Origin: Puffinus mauretanicus
Lineage: Eukaryota; Chordata; Aves; Procellariiformes; Procellariidae
Direction of reading: 5' to 3'
DNA length: 64,000 bases
Assembly (NCBI GenBank): GCA_023333565.1
Contig: JAJKFH010003358.1
Location: 104,268-168,267, forward strand
Made by a program: the position numbers and the translations under genes. The notes under the pieces are model-generated. The model saw only the letters and a list, made by a program, of their open reading frames with translations. It made no database searches and was not told where the DNA came from. This document shows, in pieces, positions 23,464 to 35,163 of this stretch; position 1 is the first letter of the stretch, and each line of letters starts with the position of its first letter.

Positions 23464-23923
23464 TTGTTTACAAGTTATCAAACAGGTAGGCCAGACCTGA
23501 AAGATGTCCCTCTTCAGACTCCGGATGAAGAATTATTTACTGATGGAAGGAGCTTTGTTGTGAAAGGAGAAAGGAGGACTGGGTATGCCGTGGTAACTTT
23601 AACTGAAGATCGAGAAGTAAAAGCATTACCTCCAAATACATCCGCCCAGAAGGCAAAGATAATAACTTTGACAAGAGCTTTAGATCTAGCTAAAGGTAAA
23701 CGAGTTAATATTTATACAGACTCTAAATATGATTTTGGAGTTGTTCATGCCCATGGAGCGATACGGAAAGAGCGAGAACTTTGTCTGCCAGTGGCTCACC
23801 TATGAAGTATGGAACAGAGATTTTAAATTTATTGAAAGCAGTACAAAAAAACCCAAAGAAGTTGCTTTGATTCATTGTAAAGCGCATCAAAGAGGAAACT
23901 CAAAAGTAATACAAAGAAATTGA
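23464..23923 (+). pseudogene. ERV-B RNase H remnant
   Basis: DGRSF near 23540 and TDSKY near 23718 mark the first and third catalytic segments of retroviral RNase H. A frameshift near 23760-23800 moves the reading from the 23464-23805 frame to the 23729-23923 frame, which holds the 'HCKAHQRG' end. Confidence 0.85.
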
Positions 23924-24029
23924 AAGGCAAATGAAGCTGCCAAGCATGTAGCGCTGAATACCACACCCCAAATTATAATGAAAAAAAAAAAAAAAGTTGG
24001 CTGAAGTATTACAGTGCAAAAAGAATGAT

Positions 24030-25064
24030 CAAGGCTGATGGATTACTTCACATGGACAATGTATAGTAACTCCCGAAATCATGACGAAATTGATGGTCAC
24101 AACCCGTGCTGAGACACATATGGGAGCAGAAGCAATGGTCGAGTCGGTAAAATGATATGCAATAGGGACTAAAATGTTATTGATTGCTAAAAGTGTGAGT
24201 AATAAATGTGAGATTTGTCTTAGGAATAATCCGAAAATACAAATCCGACCCCCTCCTGGAGAGGTAAGGAGAGGCATAACTCCCGGTGAGTATTGGCAAA
24301 TAGATTTTTCAGAATTACCAAGGTGCAATCAATACCGATATTTATTGGTATTGGTAGATACCTTCTCTGGATGGCCAGAAGCTTTCCCGTGTCGAACCAA
24401 CAAAGGAAAAGAGGTAACAGAACACTTATTAAAGGAAATTATTCCAAGATTTGGAGTCCCTTCAGGGATGTCCTCTGACAGAGGTCCACATTTGGTGGCG
24501 GAGGTTATTAAGAATATGAGCAAGACACTAGGAATCAAGTGGGATTTGCATGCCCCTTGGAGGCCACAATTTAGTAGACAAGTAGAGAGAATGAACCAAA
24601 TATTAAAGACACAAATTTCTAAAATATGTCGGGAAGCTCAGTTGAAATGGATTGAAGCTTTACCACTTGCCTTGTAAAGAATTAGGGTAACCCCAAGAAC
24701 TAAAGAAAAAGTAAGTCCATTTGAAATTCTGTATGGTAAACCTTATAATGTCAATCTAACAGGAAGGTTTGAACAAATGCACATAATAGGAGAAAAAGTG
24801 TTAACTGAATCTCTCTTGTCTTTGAGTAAAATAGCGAGTTCTTTACACAAATATGTTCTTTTGAGGACACTTTTACCCCTTGAATTTCTGGTACATTCAT
24901 TCAGTCCAGGAGACCAAGTCTACCTGCGAAGGTGGAAGGACGACCCCTTTGGAGAAAAGTGGAAAGGACCCTTCCAAGTGTTATTAACAACAACCACTGC
25001 TGTAAAATTAGAAGAAATAGACTCTTGGATTCATTACACCAGAATAAAAAAAAATACCTCCTAG
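24030..25064 (+). pseudogene. ERV-B integrase remnant
   Basis: The zinc-binding end (CEIC near 24210), the catalytic core and the C-terminal domain are present. In the 24174-24677 frame the D, D and E positions are all preserved (QIDF, SSDRGPH, QVERMN). A stop at 24675-24677 splits off the C-terminal part, which stays open in 24777-25064 and contains the 'PGDQVYLRRWKDDPFGEKW' SH3-like region. Confidence 0.9.
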
Positions 25065-25249
25065 ACCGTGGACATCTACACCTAAGGAACCACTGAAATT
25101 AACTTTAAGGCATACTTGATGAGTCACCGGAGATGTTGCTGAATTATTTGTGATATTTAAAATATTTATTGTTAGAAGGGAACCAAATTAATTAGGAATT
25201 GTGGGTTTAGGAGTAGAAAATGTGGATCCTATTGATATTAATTATGACG

Positions 25250-25590
25250 ATCAGTAAAGCTGAATCCCAATTTCTATTGTCAAAATGGGATAGAAATCGA
25301 AATATCTGAGAATTGTAGCCCGAGAAGTAACCAACATGTCTTCTTTTTGTATTGCAGAACCTAAGTGATAATTCACAGTTAGTTGAGAAGAAAATTCAAC
25401 AATTAAAGGACTTAGCATCTGGATTTAAGGAACCAGAAGGATAAGATCTTTCTTGGTTATTTTCATGGCTTCCAAATTTAAATTGGCTCAGACAGTTGTT
25501 CTTATTTGCAATACTGATCGTCATCTTAGTTATAATTACTTGTATGATTCAATGTATGTCTTTTTGTAGACCAAATGCTTATAAGTGAAT
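25250..25590 (+). pseudogene. ERV-B env tail
   Basis: Only the end of env is left: a short ectodomain piece with Gln/Lys-rich helix, then 'SWLPNLNWLRQLFLFAIL' leading into a hydrophobic anchor rich in Ile and Val and a Cys-containing tail, ending with TGA at 25587-25589. Surface subunit and fusion peptide are absent, and an in-frame TAA lies at about 25442. Confidence 0.8.
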
Positions 25591-25626
25591 GGTGTGAGAC
25601 TCATGATGCTCAACATCATAAGTCTC

Positions 25627-25638
25627 AAAGGGGGGAGA
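25627..25638 (+). other. ERV-B polypurine tract
   Basis: AAAGGGGGGAGA lies two bases before the 3' LTR and is the expected plus-strand primer. Confidence 0.85.
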
Positions 25639-25639
25639 T

Positions 25640-26192
25640 TGATGCAGTAGGTACAGTCTGTTACAGTACCTCTTATTCCATACTGCTTGCTTCTTTAATT
25701 CCAAACAATGAAGACTTGTTGCTTAGGAGTTAGGTAACTAGCAGGTATTGTGTTTGCAGGTGTGTGGCATTGCTAGACCCTAGTAATGATTAACCTTGAA
25801 ATTAAGAATCATAAATGAATGTGGTCCAGACATGGCTCGGAGACAAACCTCGACCTTATAAGGAAAGAAAGGAACGGGTTCATGAAGAGTTCACTACCCT
25901 ACCGACCACTAGAGACCACTCGAGACCCTCAGGAAGACCCTAAAGACTTTAGTGCGCATGTGTCTAGGATAATGTAATATTAGAATTAGTTCTCGGGAAT
26001 GTAATGAATATGTAAAAGAGAATCTTAAAATATGTATGAGAAGCATGGATATAAACAGAAAGGTGACTAGACCAGGTGTGCTTGATTTGTGCAAGTCCAC
26101 CGAGCACCCAGGCCTGAATAAAACAATATCTCTCCTGAGCGTGTGGAATTGGTTACTTGCACGCCGGGCACGAATCCGCTTTTCGGTCAACA
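25640..26192 (+). repeat. ERV-B 3' LTR
   Basis: 553 bp, matching the 5' LTR across its length with scattered differences and a 3-bp insertion near 25733. It ends TTTTCGGTCAACA and is followed by the TTAG duplication. Confidence 0.92.
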
Positions 26193-26196
26193 TTAG

Positions 26197-26343
26197 TATG
26201 GAAATTTGTGCTCCTGTATCTATTAAAAACCTCACCAGTTGTCCTTGAGGACCAACTGGAAGTAAAAAGTATGGGCCATCATCACTTATCCACTGATAAG
26301 CCTCCACTTTCCGGACAGGCAGGCCCAATTCTGTTCCGGACAC
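26197..26343 (-). pseudogene. ERV-A protease fragment
   Basis: Minus-strand frame with LIDTGA near its inner end (about 26210-26230), an aspartic protease active site. It is cut immediately after by the ERV-B LTR. The rest of the enzyme should resume at about 20495 on the other side of ERV-B but is poorly readable. Confidence 0.8.
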
Positions 26344-26399
26344 TACTCATTTTTTGACTTCATGTCCTGCAGTTCCTCCCTAAGGGGGAGGAAGGGATT

Positions 26400-27773
26400 G
26401 TCGTCCTCTCTGGGGATTGGCATCGGAGGAGTTGAATACACTCCTTTCTTTCACTGTTACCTCATTTCTGGAATACTTCAGTCAGACTCAACATAATGCA
26501 AATAGGTTAACATTGACTCACAGCTCTGGGAATGCCTAGAGCTAACACATTCCTCCATAATTCATTCCTCCGTTCTCGAGATTCTGTTTGCGGGTTTTTA
26601 AATTTGTTTCCCTGTTTTTGTGATCTCCTCCCCAGAACTTCAGGTTCTGTTTTTCATCTAATGCATCATCCCAGCCCATTTCACGGCTATAGTTAACAAT
26701 GCCGTGCATTAATTCCGCCCATTTAGGGAGTTGTTTAGAAGCATTATTGCCCTGTCTTTTATTATATTCAGTATCTCTTTTAATCTCATCCCATTTTGCA
26801 ACTAGATAGGGTTTAAGAATTGCCGGGGCTCCTCTAATCAGTGGTTTTAACATTGCGAAATCTATGGCAGCAGAGATGCGGACCTCGTTCATGCATGGCT
26901 TGTATGCAAGTGGCTTTTGTGACGGCTGTAGAGAGCTCAGTTAGGGATTTAACAGGCATTGTGGAGGGTTCACCTCGCTCCATGGTGTCTGTTCCTCCAG
27001 CCCAATAAGCTCCTTGACTTGTGACAGAATGGAGTGTATTTGTTGGGCCGGGTCCTAAATTTAAGAAAACTGCCTGACCCCAATAGCTGTTTGCTTTGTC
27101 CTCACTCAACATTATTTGGTCGCCGCCACTTGGACATACTCGCCACAAGTATTGAGTTTCAGTTTCACCTGGTTTTCTGCTATATGTCTCTTGCAAATTT
27201 GTCAATTGTAATGGATCCCAGGGGGTGGTTCATGTATGTTGCAGATGATCACCCCGAGATCCCACAGTACTTTCTGTTTTAACAACGGGTCTGGCTTCAT
27301 ATTCAGGAGGATTTGTGGGGAACAAAGGATTTCTTCTTCTGACTTGCTATCATTGGGGTCACCTCAGATAGCTCCATCCCAATCTTCAGGGGATACTATT
27401 AGTTTCCTAATCTGTATGATGTCAGCAGGGCGGGAAGCCTGTGTAACATCATCTTGACCTTTTCTCCCAACTTTTGTCTTTTCTCCTTTTCTTCCTGTAA
27501 ATATTTCTGCAGCTGTTCAACTTTTAAAGACAGTAATAACTCAGTTGCTTTCCCACCTTCTATTTCTTTCTCTAGGTCCTGCTCCTTCCTATTTCTGTTC
27601 TCCCTTTCTTGATATGCAGCTTCTAAACAGGTACCTAGAAAGTTGCAGATAGCTCCTTTCCCTTTTTGATCCTTTGTGCAGCCCCTAGTTACTTTTAGGT
27701 GCTCTTCAACAGCTTCCCAATTATGCCAATTGTCACGAGCCCATTCTTCGGAGAATTTGGGACTCTGATTCAC
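26400..27773 (-). pseudogene. ERV-A gag remnant
   Basis: Three frames on the minus strand: 27773-27399 (125 codons), 27205-26834 and 26892-26542. The first has an N-terminal Trp-rich segment, then a Glu/Lys/Gln-rich coiled coil from about residue 55 to 115. The second and third have the helical character of capsid. No zinc-knuckle was found. Position just downstream of the 5' LTR, and order relative to protease, support gag. Confidence 0.75.
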
Positions 27774-27803
27774 TCCATCCCTCCATAAATAACCGGTGAT
27801 ACT

Positions 27804-27821
27804 ACTGCCGACTACGCCAAT
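27804..27821 (-). other. ERV-A primer binding site candidate
   Basis: The minus strand reads TGGCGTAGTCGGCAGTAG three bases after the LTR end. It opens with TGG but I do not recognise the tRNA. Confidence 0.5.
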
Positions 27822-27824
27822 TTG

Positions 27825-28600
27825 TCATGGCTGGAGTGGAAGGGAGATGCACTTCACTCGTAAGAGAGAAGTAGCAATATGTTTATTGATGTAAGACAGC
27901 AATTTAACAAAGTTGGATAGTAAATGCAACAGTGAGTTAACAAGGTTCGACGGCAAGGTACACTTGATTAGTTACTGCATGGAGGACGGGGTCAGACAAA
28001 ACTGTCAGGGAGAGCCTCCCATTGAGTCATGATGTTCAGAGAGGACTCCCTTGCTTTCTAAATTCCTTCCCTTAGAAAGGAGTCTAGGTGCAGCTGGATG
28101 CAAACTTAGTCCCAGACTTGGTCAACGGTTTATGTCTAAAGGATTATATATGTACACAATCAATCCTTTATATCACTTAGCTAAGATTTCAAAGTTTCAG
28201 TGTGCTTATTCCCAATTCACTTACCGAGTATCTGGCATGATAAGGATTCTCTCAACCTCAAGGAGCAAGCCTGAGAGGCGTCCCTACTCAAGGGGAGATC
28301 CTAGCGTGCAGCCCACTGCCGTGCAGGAGAGCTGAAAGGGCTCTTGGGCTGCCCACTATTTATGGGGGTAAGATGATTGACTCATAGTCATATTTACATA
28401 CCAACTGTGGATAGTAGTTTCTTCCAAATTTGGCTTGAGTCACCCATTGATCAGCACTGTGGTTAAGTGGACGCATCGCCTATTGTGTTGTTATCTGCAT
28501 CCAACACGACCACACACATTCATCACGGTCACCACAGGTGGTTATCACTTGAGCAGGGTAACGGGAAAAAGATTGGGGGCAGGGGGAGCACACCGTTGCA
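27825..28600 (-). repeat. ERV-A 5' LTR
   Basis: 776-bp partner of 16241-17053. The minus-strand start reads TGCAACGG, whereas the other LTR reads TGTGATGG. Base 28601 is the first base of CR1 sequence. Confidence 0.9.
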
Positions 28601-29256
28601 GTAATGCAAACCTGGATCCGATACTTGCAAGCAAGGCAAAGCTGGCCAGGGATGTGAAGGTCGGTGTAAGCCCTGGCTGTTGCGACCCTGAAATAATGGG
28701 GTCCCAGCTCTCAAGGAGAGTGAGCAAGGAAAATAGAAGACTGCAGGCGCTGGACATCAGAGGAGCACCTATTCTGGTGAGTTTTAGTGGGAATCTCATG
28801 GTCAGCAGCACTGAAGGGCAGCAGAGCTCAGTACAGCTGGTCTTCAAGGACAGCATCCTCCAAGCACAGCAATTGTCCATATCAAATCTCAGTTGAAACT
28901 TGAAAATGAATTCAAGGGCACCATAACAAGCTGTTACTCCTTCAGGAACAGTTCAAGAAGAAGCAACTATAACATGGGATCATTGCTAAATTTAGTAGCA
29001 GTAGGTATAGACAGAGATGAGATATTCTGTGCGCTCTTTATCTCAGTTTTCATCACAAGCTTTCCCAGACCTTTGTGCCTCAAGGCAGGACTCTGGAGGA
29101 GAACAGTCAGCAGTGGATGGGAATCAAATCAGGGGCTACTCGAGCAAAGCCAAACCTTATCAGTCCGTGGGGCGAGAGCGGCTGCATCCAAGGGTGCTGA
29201 AAAAGCCAGACAATGTCCCAGTGAGGCCACTCTCCATCACCTTTCAAAGGTTATCG
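28601..29256 (+). repeat. duplicated block B, copy 1
   Basis: 656 bp shared with 60141-60804 in direct orientation with few substitutions and one 11-bp difference. Because both copies share degenerate internal features of the CR1, this is a duplication of DNA and not two separate CR1 insertions. Confidence 0.88.
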
Positions 29257-29985
29257 AGGCTGGGGGAACTCCCTGACAACTGGCAAAAAGCAAATGTTGC
29301 ATGCCTCTTTCAACGTAGCCCAGAGGATGAGCTGGGGAGTTAAAGGCTGCTTAGACTGCCTTTGAATGAGGAACATATCCCACAGGGTGTCCTCTCAGAT
29401 TGCATTTCTGGGTGTCTGAAAGAGAAGGTGACTGGATGAACCCAGGGCTGATCGTGCCTGACCGTCCTCACTGCTTCGTATGATGATAGGACCACATCTG
29501 CGGGTGAGGGGAGAGCAGTGGGCATCACTCACGGGGACACAAGAAAGGCTTTCAACACTATCCCCCACAACAGTCTCTTTTCCAAGAACAAACTGTCTGG
29601 AGGGATGGCCAACAGGATCCTCATGGTATCCAACATGGACCAATGCAAAGTCCTGCCCCTGGCGTGGACGAATGCCTTGTGGTGACACAGCTTAGGGACT
29701 TCCCATCTGAGCTGCAGCTCTGCAGAAAAATCCCTGGTGGTCCTTAGGTTACATTGGACAAAACATGAACTATCAGCAAAGACGACCAAAACATCGTGGG
29801 CTGAATGAGTAGAAACACAGCCAGTGGAAGTGATTATTCCCCGCTGCCCAGTTGCCACTCCCAGCTGCATGTCTCAAGGCAGTGACCCACATACGGGGCC
29901 TTTGATAAACAGCCACAGAAATGTAAATAATTTTGTCTGGGTGCCTTAGTCCAACTCTCAAAACGAGGCAGGATGAATGCCATCT
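28601..29985 (+). mobile_element. CR1 LINE fragment (ORF2 endonuclease end and RT)
   Basis: It begins inside ORF2 at 'gtaatgcaaacctgg', passes the end of the endonuclease domain, then an RT part with 'KAFNTIPHN' readable near 29550. Many frameshifts. 28601-29256 is also found at 60141-60804, including the same internal oddities. The 5' part of the element is absent: it stops at the ERV-A LTR. Confidence 0.85.
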
Positions 29986-30045
29986 CTGGCAAAGATCGCG
30001 TATAAACTGAAGGGACTGCCCTCCAGCTGCCCAGCTTTGGCCCTG

Positions 30046-30620
30046 TGTTGTGGTTTAACCCGGTAGGCAGCTAAACACCACACAGCCGCTCGCTCACTCC
30101 CCCCTCAGTGGGATGGGGGAGAGAATCGGAAAAGTAAAAATGAGAACACTTATGGGTTGAGATAAGAACAGTTTAATAGGTAAAGCAGAGCCGCGCACGC
30201 AAGCAAAGCAAAACAAGGAATTCACTCACTACTTCCCATCGGCAGGCAGGTGTTCAGCCATCCCCAGGAAAGCAGGGCTCCATCGCACGTAGCGGTTACT
30301 TGGGAAGACAAACGCCATCACTCCGAGCGTCCCCCCTTCCTTCTTCTTCCCCCAGCTTTATATGCTGAGCATGACGTCATCTGGTATGGAATACCCCATT
30401 GGCCAGTTGGGTCAGCTGTCCTGGCTATGCTCCCTCCCAGCTTCTTGTGCACCTGGCAGAGCATGGGAAGCTGAAAAGTCCTTGACTCAGGATAAACACT
30501 ACTTAGCAACAACTAAAACATCACTGTGTTCTCAACATTATTCTCATACTAAATCCAAAACACAGCACTATACGAGCTACAAGGAAGAAAATTAACTCTA
30601 TCCCAGCTGAAACCAGGACA
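30046..30620 (-). mobile_element. solo ERVL-type LTR with CCCTG target duplication
   Basis: 575-bp LTR in minus orientation, same family as 15192-15776. Perfect 5-bp duplication CCCTG at 30041-30045 and 30621-30625. It carries TGACGTCA at 30372-30379 and, on the minus strand, a TATAAA-containing segment just downstream. Confidence 0.93.
30372..30379 (-). promoter_or_regulatory. CRE palindrome in solo LTR
   Basis: TGACGTCA; on the minus strand 'gcatataaagc' follows within about 15 bases. Confidence 0.65.
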
Positions 30621-30625
30621 CCCTG

Positions 30626-33416
30626 GCATGGTGAGCACCCTCTGGGCCCGGCTGTAGAAGCACTGCAGAGATAGTGTGCCCTGGGACCCCGTGTATCGGT
30701 TGGGGTCTGGCACTCAGAGGGCCATGGTGTTGTGCCATTGTGCACCCCATAAAGAGTTGGCTGGATCAAAAAAGGGATAATATGAGGGAAGGGCTGGCAG
30801 GTGTGGCCATGGCTTGGCAGCAAAGAAATAATAGTGGGATCTAGCCAACATCTCCCACCTTCATTGCTCCCAGCTCCCTTTCGATAGGAAATGTTGATGT
30901 GAACTGTATTAATATAAACACGTCATCGGAACGGTTTCTCCATTCAAAGTGTTGGGAGGAAATGTGTTTCTGGAAATGGCTGCAGAAATCTACATTTACA
31001 CTGAGGGAAAGAAAGGGTCATCATATTGCTGCTCCATATGCATGGCCTATGAAAAAAAATCATGAGAATTTACAGACCAGTGTCAAAGTTCTGAAAAGTG
31101 ACTTTTTACACACCTATTACCCTGAGGTCTTTCCTGCATGTGTTTCTACTTTTGCCTAACATCTTCATTCAGGGGTTGATTCAGTTGCCAACGCGGAGGT
31201 TGCCACTGCCTCCAAGATACCCAGGGGTGGCTGAAGCCCCCACGTGGGACTGCGAAATGTGACCCATGACGTACAGGGGCACTTCTGGAGCAGGAGCTGG
31301 TCACCAGGCAGGGTGTATCGAAGCATCTCAGTTGAGACAACTGATTTCTCTCCCTTGAGTAGAAAAGGAAGGCTGGGCAATGGCACCCAAGGTGTCCAAC
31401 ATTAGAGCAGATCACTCTCATCCCTGCCCTCGCCTACAAAGGAGCCACTTGTACTTCACCCTGCATGGAATTAAATATGACTTGGTGTAGATGCTGCAGA
31501 GTCTACTTGAAATTGATCCTTTAAGGCAGATACATTTGGATTAGTGCAGATTTGGCTATTCAAAGTAGAGCATTTCATTAACTTTGTCTCTTTACTTCCT
31601 TCTATGAATTGAGGGAGCTCGTGAATTCACCCTGTGACTCGCGCTGTGCAAAAAGTGAATATTGAGAAACAGAGTCCGAGCAGGGAATGTTTTGGTGGGT
31701 CTTGGGATCTGTGCTTGACAGAAAAACATTTTTTCCATTGGTCTAAGGCTATCCCCTGTGGGGAGTGAACATCAGAGAAGGTAACGTGGACGTAATAAAC
31801 AGCAGAGGAATGTCTTTCATTTTTTATTGAACCATGCCTGCCTTTGGTTTTGGTTTTGGCAATGAAGAAACATCCTCCTGTGCCTGTGTGCAGCTCGTTC
31901 TCTAAGTAAAGCAGGTGGGAGTTGGTGCCAATGGAGTGAAACATGCGGCTACAGCCTTTAGTGGTAGAAAGCTGAGATCTGAACAAGGCTTCTGCAAGTC
32001 CCAGCTGGCTGAGGAGTGAAACCATGGGGTTGGGATGGGGTGCCCACTGAGTTTCTGACATATGGTCTTGATCTCTCTCTCTGTTCATACTCTCTGTGTT
32101 CATGCTCAGGAAGAGCATCAGTCAGAGATTGCTGATATCACCTAATCCGTAAGCAGAAAAAAAAGGAGAACTAGAAAGGGAAGAAATCCTTTCTTGTTGT
32201 TATTTAGTATTGAAATCTTTTGACTTTGACTACACTCTTGAAATCTCTCTGATCGACCACATAAGAACGGAGGAATTTTATGCCCAGAGACTTGGCTTGT
32301 TAGGGCTTTTTGCATGTTTATGAGCCCTCTGGTGTCAAATCTTTGAACCGCAGTTATTGAAGGATTGAACAAACCTCTACGGAAGGAAAAGTCAGCAGGA
32401 AACCTGTGAGTTTCTGAGGGTGTGAGGAGGCCCCACTGAGGGCCAGGACTGAAAGGACCACGGAGGGAATGACCTGACAAGGAGATTGTCCCTGGGGGCT
32501 GGTGCAACAGGAAGTCAGAGGCACTGATTACAGGTGGAAAATTAAATGTGGAAGTGGCTCTGAAAGCCCTTGGTGTGTTTCACCAAGCAGGATACCCAAG
32601 CCTTGATCCCCATAGCCTGGGATCAGGATCCTTTCCCTCATGGTTGTCTCAGGGGTTTTCCTGGGGGCAGTGTGATGTTGGGGGTGTGTGTGATGGTGGG
32701 TGCAGGACAGTGGTAGGACACATCCTAGGCTCCGTGGACACATCCCAGGCTCCGTGGAGGTGAGGAGGAAATGAGGTGCTGGAGTTCTACGGCACTGGTG
32801 TTCCTCTCATGGATGTCAGTGGAAGAGATAGCAGCCATACGCGAGAGGACAAGGATCTCAGTTCTGTTGGGGAGGTCCCAGCCTGACCAAGGCCCTTGGT
32901 CGTCCCCACCACAGGCTGTCCTACACTGTCCTATGCCTGTTCCTGCTTCCTTGCAAACTTTCATACACTCCCTGCTTCCCCACCTCACCGTGACCCCATG
33001 ATGTCCCAAGCTTTACTGATGTCTCTCTGTCCCCACTGGCTGTTTCTTCAAACACAAAGCTGTGGTTTTCTGAGGATTTGCCAATGCCTGTGAGTTCTCC
33101 AGAACCTGCCAGGTTCTTTCAAAGCCCTGCGAAGGAGCAATGTCAGCTCATGAGGATTACTGAGCACAGCCATCCCCAGCAGTGGACATTCCCCATCTGC
33201 CAGGGTGAGGCATGCACACAAGATGGAAATGTCTCTGTCATCCCCCATTTGCGCATGAGGGTCCTTCCCTTTTGCCGTTTCCCAGAACAAAATGACTTCT
33301 CCTCCTCCTCTGCTTTCCATTTCTAGGCTCAGACATGGTTGTAAGGATTTGCTAAAGCCATCAGCCATCACCTTGTTACTCACTGACATCCCTGGCCCAC
33401 CTTCCCAGACATACTC
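30626..33416. other. 2.8 kb without a recognised gene
   Basis: No repeat family or domain identified. A 163-codon frame at 31627-32118 on the minus strand is open but matches nothing I know and has no supporting splice or promoter signals. A short tandem 'ggctccgtggacacatccca' doublet is at about 32729-32757. Confidence 0.45.
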
Positions 33417-34248
33417 TGTTGGGTTTACGTGGCAAGGTTTTGGTAGCGGGAGTGCTGCAGGAGTGGCTTCTGTGAGAAGATACCAGAAGCTGCCCCATGT
33501 CGGTCAGAGCCAGTTCTAGCCAGCTCCAAGATGGACCTGCCGCTGGCCAAAGCTGAGCCAATCAGCAATGCTGGTAGCGCCTCTGCGATAACAAGAAGGG
33601 GGGAAAAACTGCTGCACAACAGCAGCTGAGAGAGAGGAGCGAGAGTATGTGAGAGAAACAACTCTGTAGTCCCCAAGGTCAGTGAAGAAGGAGGGGGAGG
33701 AGGTGCTCCAGGTGCCAGAGCAGAGATTCCCCTGCAGCCCGTGGAGGTCCACAGTGGAGCAGATATCCACCTGCAGCCTGCGGAGGGTGCCACACCAGAG
33801 CAGAGCAGGAAGCTGCAACCCTGTGGAGAGCCCACGCTGGAGCAGGTTTCTGGAAGGAAGCAGGGGAAGAGCGTGAGGAGGAAGGAGTAGCAGAAACAAA
33901 GCGTTATGAAATGACCGCAACCCCCATTCCCCATCGGCCTGCATCGCTCGGGGTGAGGAGGTAGAGAAGTCAGGAGTGAAGTTGATCCTGGGAAGAAAGG
34001 AGGGGTGGAGGGAATATGTTTTTAGATTTTGTTCTTATTTTTCATTATCCTACTCTGATTGGCAATAAATTAAATTAATTTCCCCAAGTCGAGTCTGTTT
34101 TGCCTGTGACAGTAATCAGTGAGCGATCTCCCTGTCCTTATCTTAACCCATGAGCTTTCCATTTTATTTTCTTCCCCTGTCCTGCCGAGGAGGGGAGTGA
34201 TAGAGCGGCTTGGTGGGCACCTGGCAGCCAGTCAAGGTTAACCCACCA
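33417..34248 (+). mobile_element. solo LTR, second ERVL-like family
   Basis: TG...CA element of 832 bp starting TGTTGGGTTTACGTGGCAAGG and ending GGTTAACCCACCA. Inside are a GC-rich 'gagcagatatccacctgcagcc' region and an A/T-rich end containing an AATAAA-type signal near 34062-34067. Flanks are TACTC (33412-33416) and TACAC (34249-34253), four of five identical, probably the target duplication. No internal viral genes. Confidence 0.8.
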
Positions 34249-34253
34249 TACAC

Positions 34254-34859
34254 ACACACGGCCAATCACTGCTGCCCAGGGCCACTCACTCTTCAGAAAA
34301 GTTCTTGAACTTTCTGGATCTTCCTGGGGCTTATTCCAATCTTCCTGGCTTCCTCCAGAGCTCAAGGTGATCTTTTGTGTCCTTTAACAGGGCCTTTATG
34401 ACCATCTTTTATGAAATGGTTGTCTTTTTGTGATACTCTGTGCAGCAAGAATAGTCACAGAAAAGCACAAAATACATCAAAAGGGATGCTGAGTGAAGTG
34501 CCAGTAAAAACCTGATGAGCTTCCCCCACGGCTGTGGCTTCTTGGCAAGGAGTCTCTCCTGAGAAGGGGATCCAGCCTCTGCTACTCCGGAGAGGGAAAT
34601 CAGCAGGGTCTATGCCACCTGGGGACACAAAGGGCAACTTTTGCAAGAACACCCTTCATCTGAACCACTTTAGATATGTACTTGTGGGTGGGCTATCATG
34701 CCTTGTATTCCAAGCACTGATTCAAGAGGCACTGCCCAGAGTGGCTACCACAGATGCAGACTGCTAACGCTGCTGAAAAAACAGGAAAGAGAAAGGAAAC
34801 TAAAACCCAAGAAAAACAAGCAATGCAAATGAAAACATTTGCTCACCACCAACGGACCA
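34254..34859. other. unassigned stretch between LTRs
   Basis: No gene recognised. It may include diverged 3' LTR or flanking sequence of the neighbouring ERVL provirus. Confidence 0.3.
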
Positions 34860-35163
34860 ATGCCCAGGCAGTCCCTGAGCAGTGGCCCCCTGCCAGCCTC
34901 CCTCACCATTTTTATTGCTGCGCATGACGTCATATGGTCTGGAATATCCCTTTGGTCAGTAGGGGTCAGCTGTCCCAGCTGTGTCCCCTCCCAAATTTCC
35001 GCGCACCTCCAACCTACTCGCTGGCGGGGCTGTGTGAGCAGCAGAAAAGGCCTTGATGTAAGCACTGCTCAGCAAGAAGTAAAGCATCAGGGTGTTATCA
35101 ACACTATTTTCAGTACAAATCCAAACCACAGCTACTATACAAGCTGCTATGAAGAAAGGTGCT
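34860..35163 (-). repeat. LTR fragment at 3' side of ERVL provirus
   Basis: Matches the CRE-bearing ERVL LTR family (TGACGTCA at 34925-34932, 'cagctgtcccagctgtgtcccctccc' in two pieces, 'agcagaaaaggccttg'). It stops at 'gctatgaagaaagg', short of the usual TG terminus, and runs straight into integrase sequence. The LTR start and the end of pol were therefore lost in a deletion at about 35160. Confidence 0.75.
34925..34932 (-). promoter_or_regulatory. CRE palindrome in LTR fragment
   Basis: TGACGTCA, same relative position as in the other family members. Confidence 0.6.

Larger units (their letters stand above)
20496..26196 (+). mobile_element. ERV-B, complete gammaretrovirus-like provirus nested in ERV-A
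   Basis: LTR-gag-pro-pol-env-LTR on the plus strand, 5.7 kb, flanked by a perfect 4-bp duplication TTAG (20496-20499 and 26193-26196). Four-base duplications and the RT/IN sequence style fit class I (gammaretrovirus-like). The element is shorter than a typical 8-9 kb provirus: the capsid-nucleocapsid region, RT thumb and connection, and most of env are deleted. The two LTRs differ at roughly 20 positions by eye plus a few small indels, so the insertion is not recent but is younger than ERV-A. Confidence 0.93.
16241..28600 (-). mobile_element. ERV-A provirus, degraded, interrupted by ERV-B
   Basis: Minus-strand provirus with long terminal repeats at both ends (16241-17053 and 27825-28600). 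The order is LTR, primer-site region, gag, protease, RT, RNase H, env, polypurine tract, LTR. ERV-B is inserted between the protease and RT parts. Integrase is absent: only about 300 bp separates RNase H from the env region. Frameshifts and stops break every gene. The left flank matches arm 2 of the inverted duplication and the right flank matches a CR1 copy, so the flanks do not share a target duplication. Class is uncertain; the RT is retroviral but I did not place it firmly in class I, II or III. Confidence 0.9.

Noticed and set aside
25909..26343. 144-codon minus-strand frame as one protein
   Set aside because: It fuses the ERV-A protease fragment with antisense ERV-B LTR sequence across the insertion border.
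31627..32118. 163-codon minus-strand frame as a gene
   Set aside because: No domain, no splice or promoter signal and no context; length alone is within chance for a 2.8 kb unassigned region.
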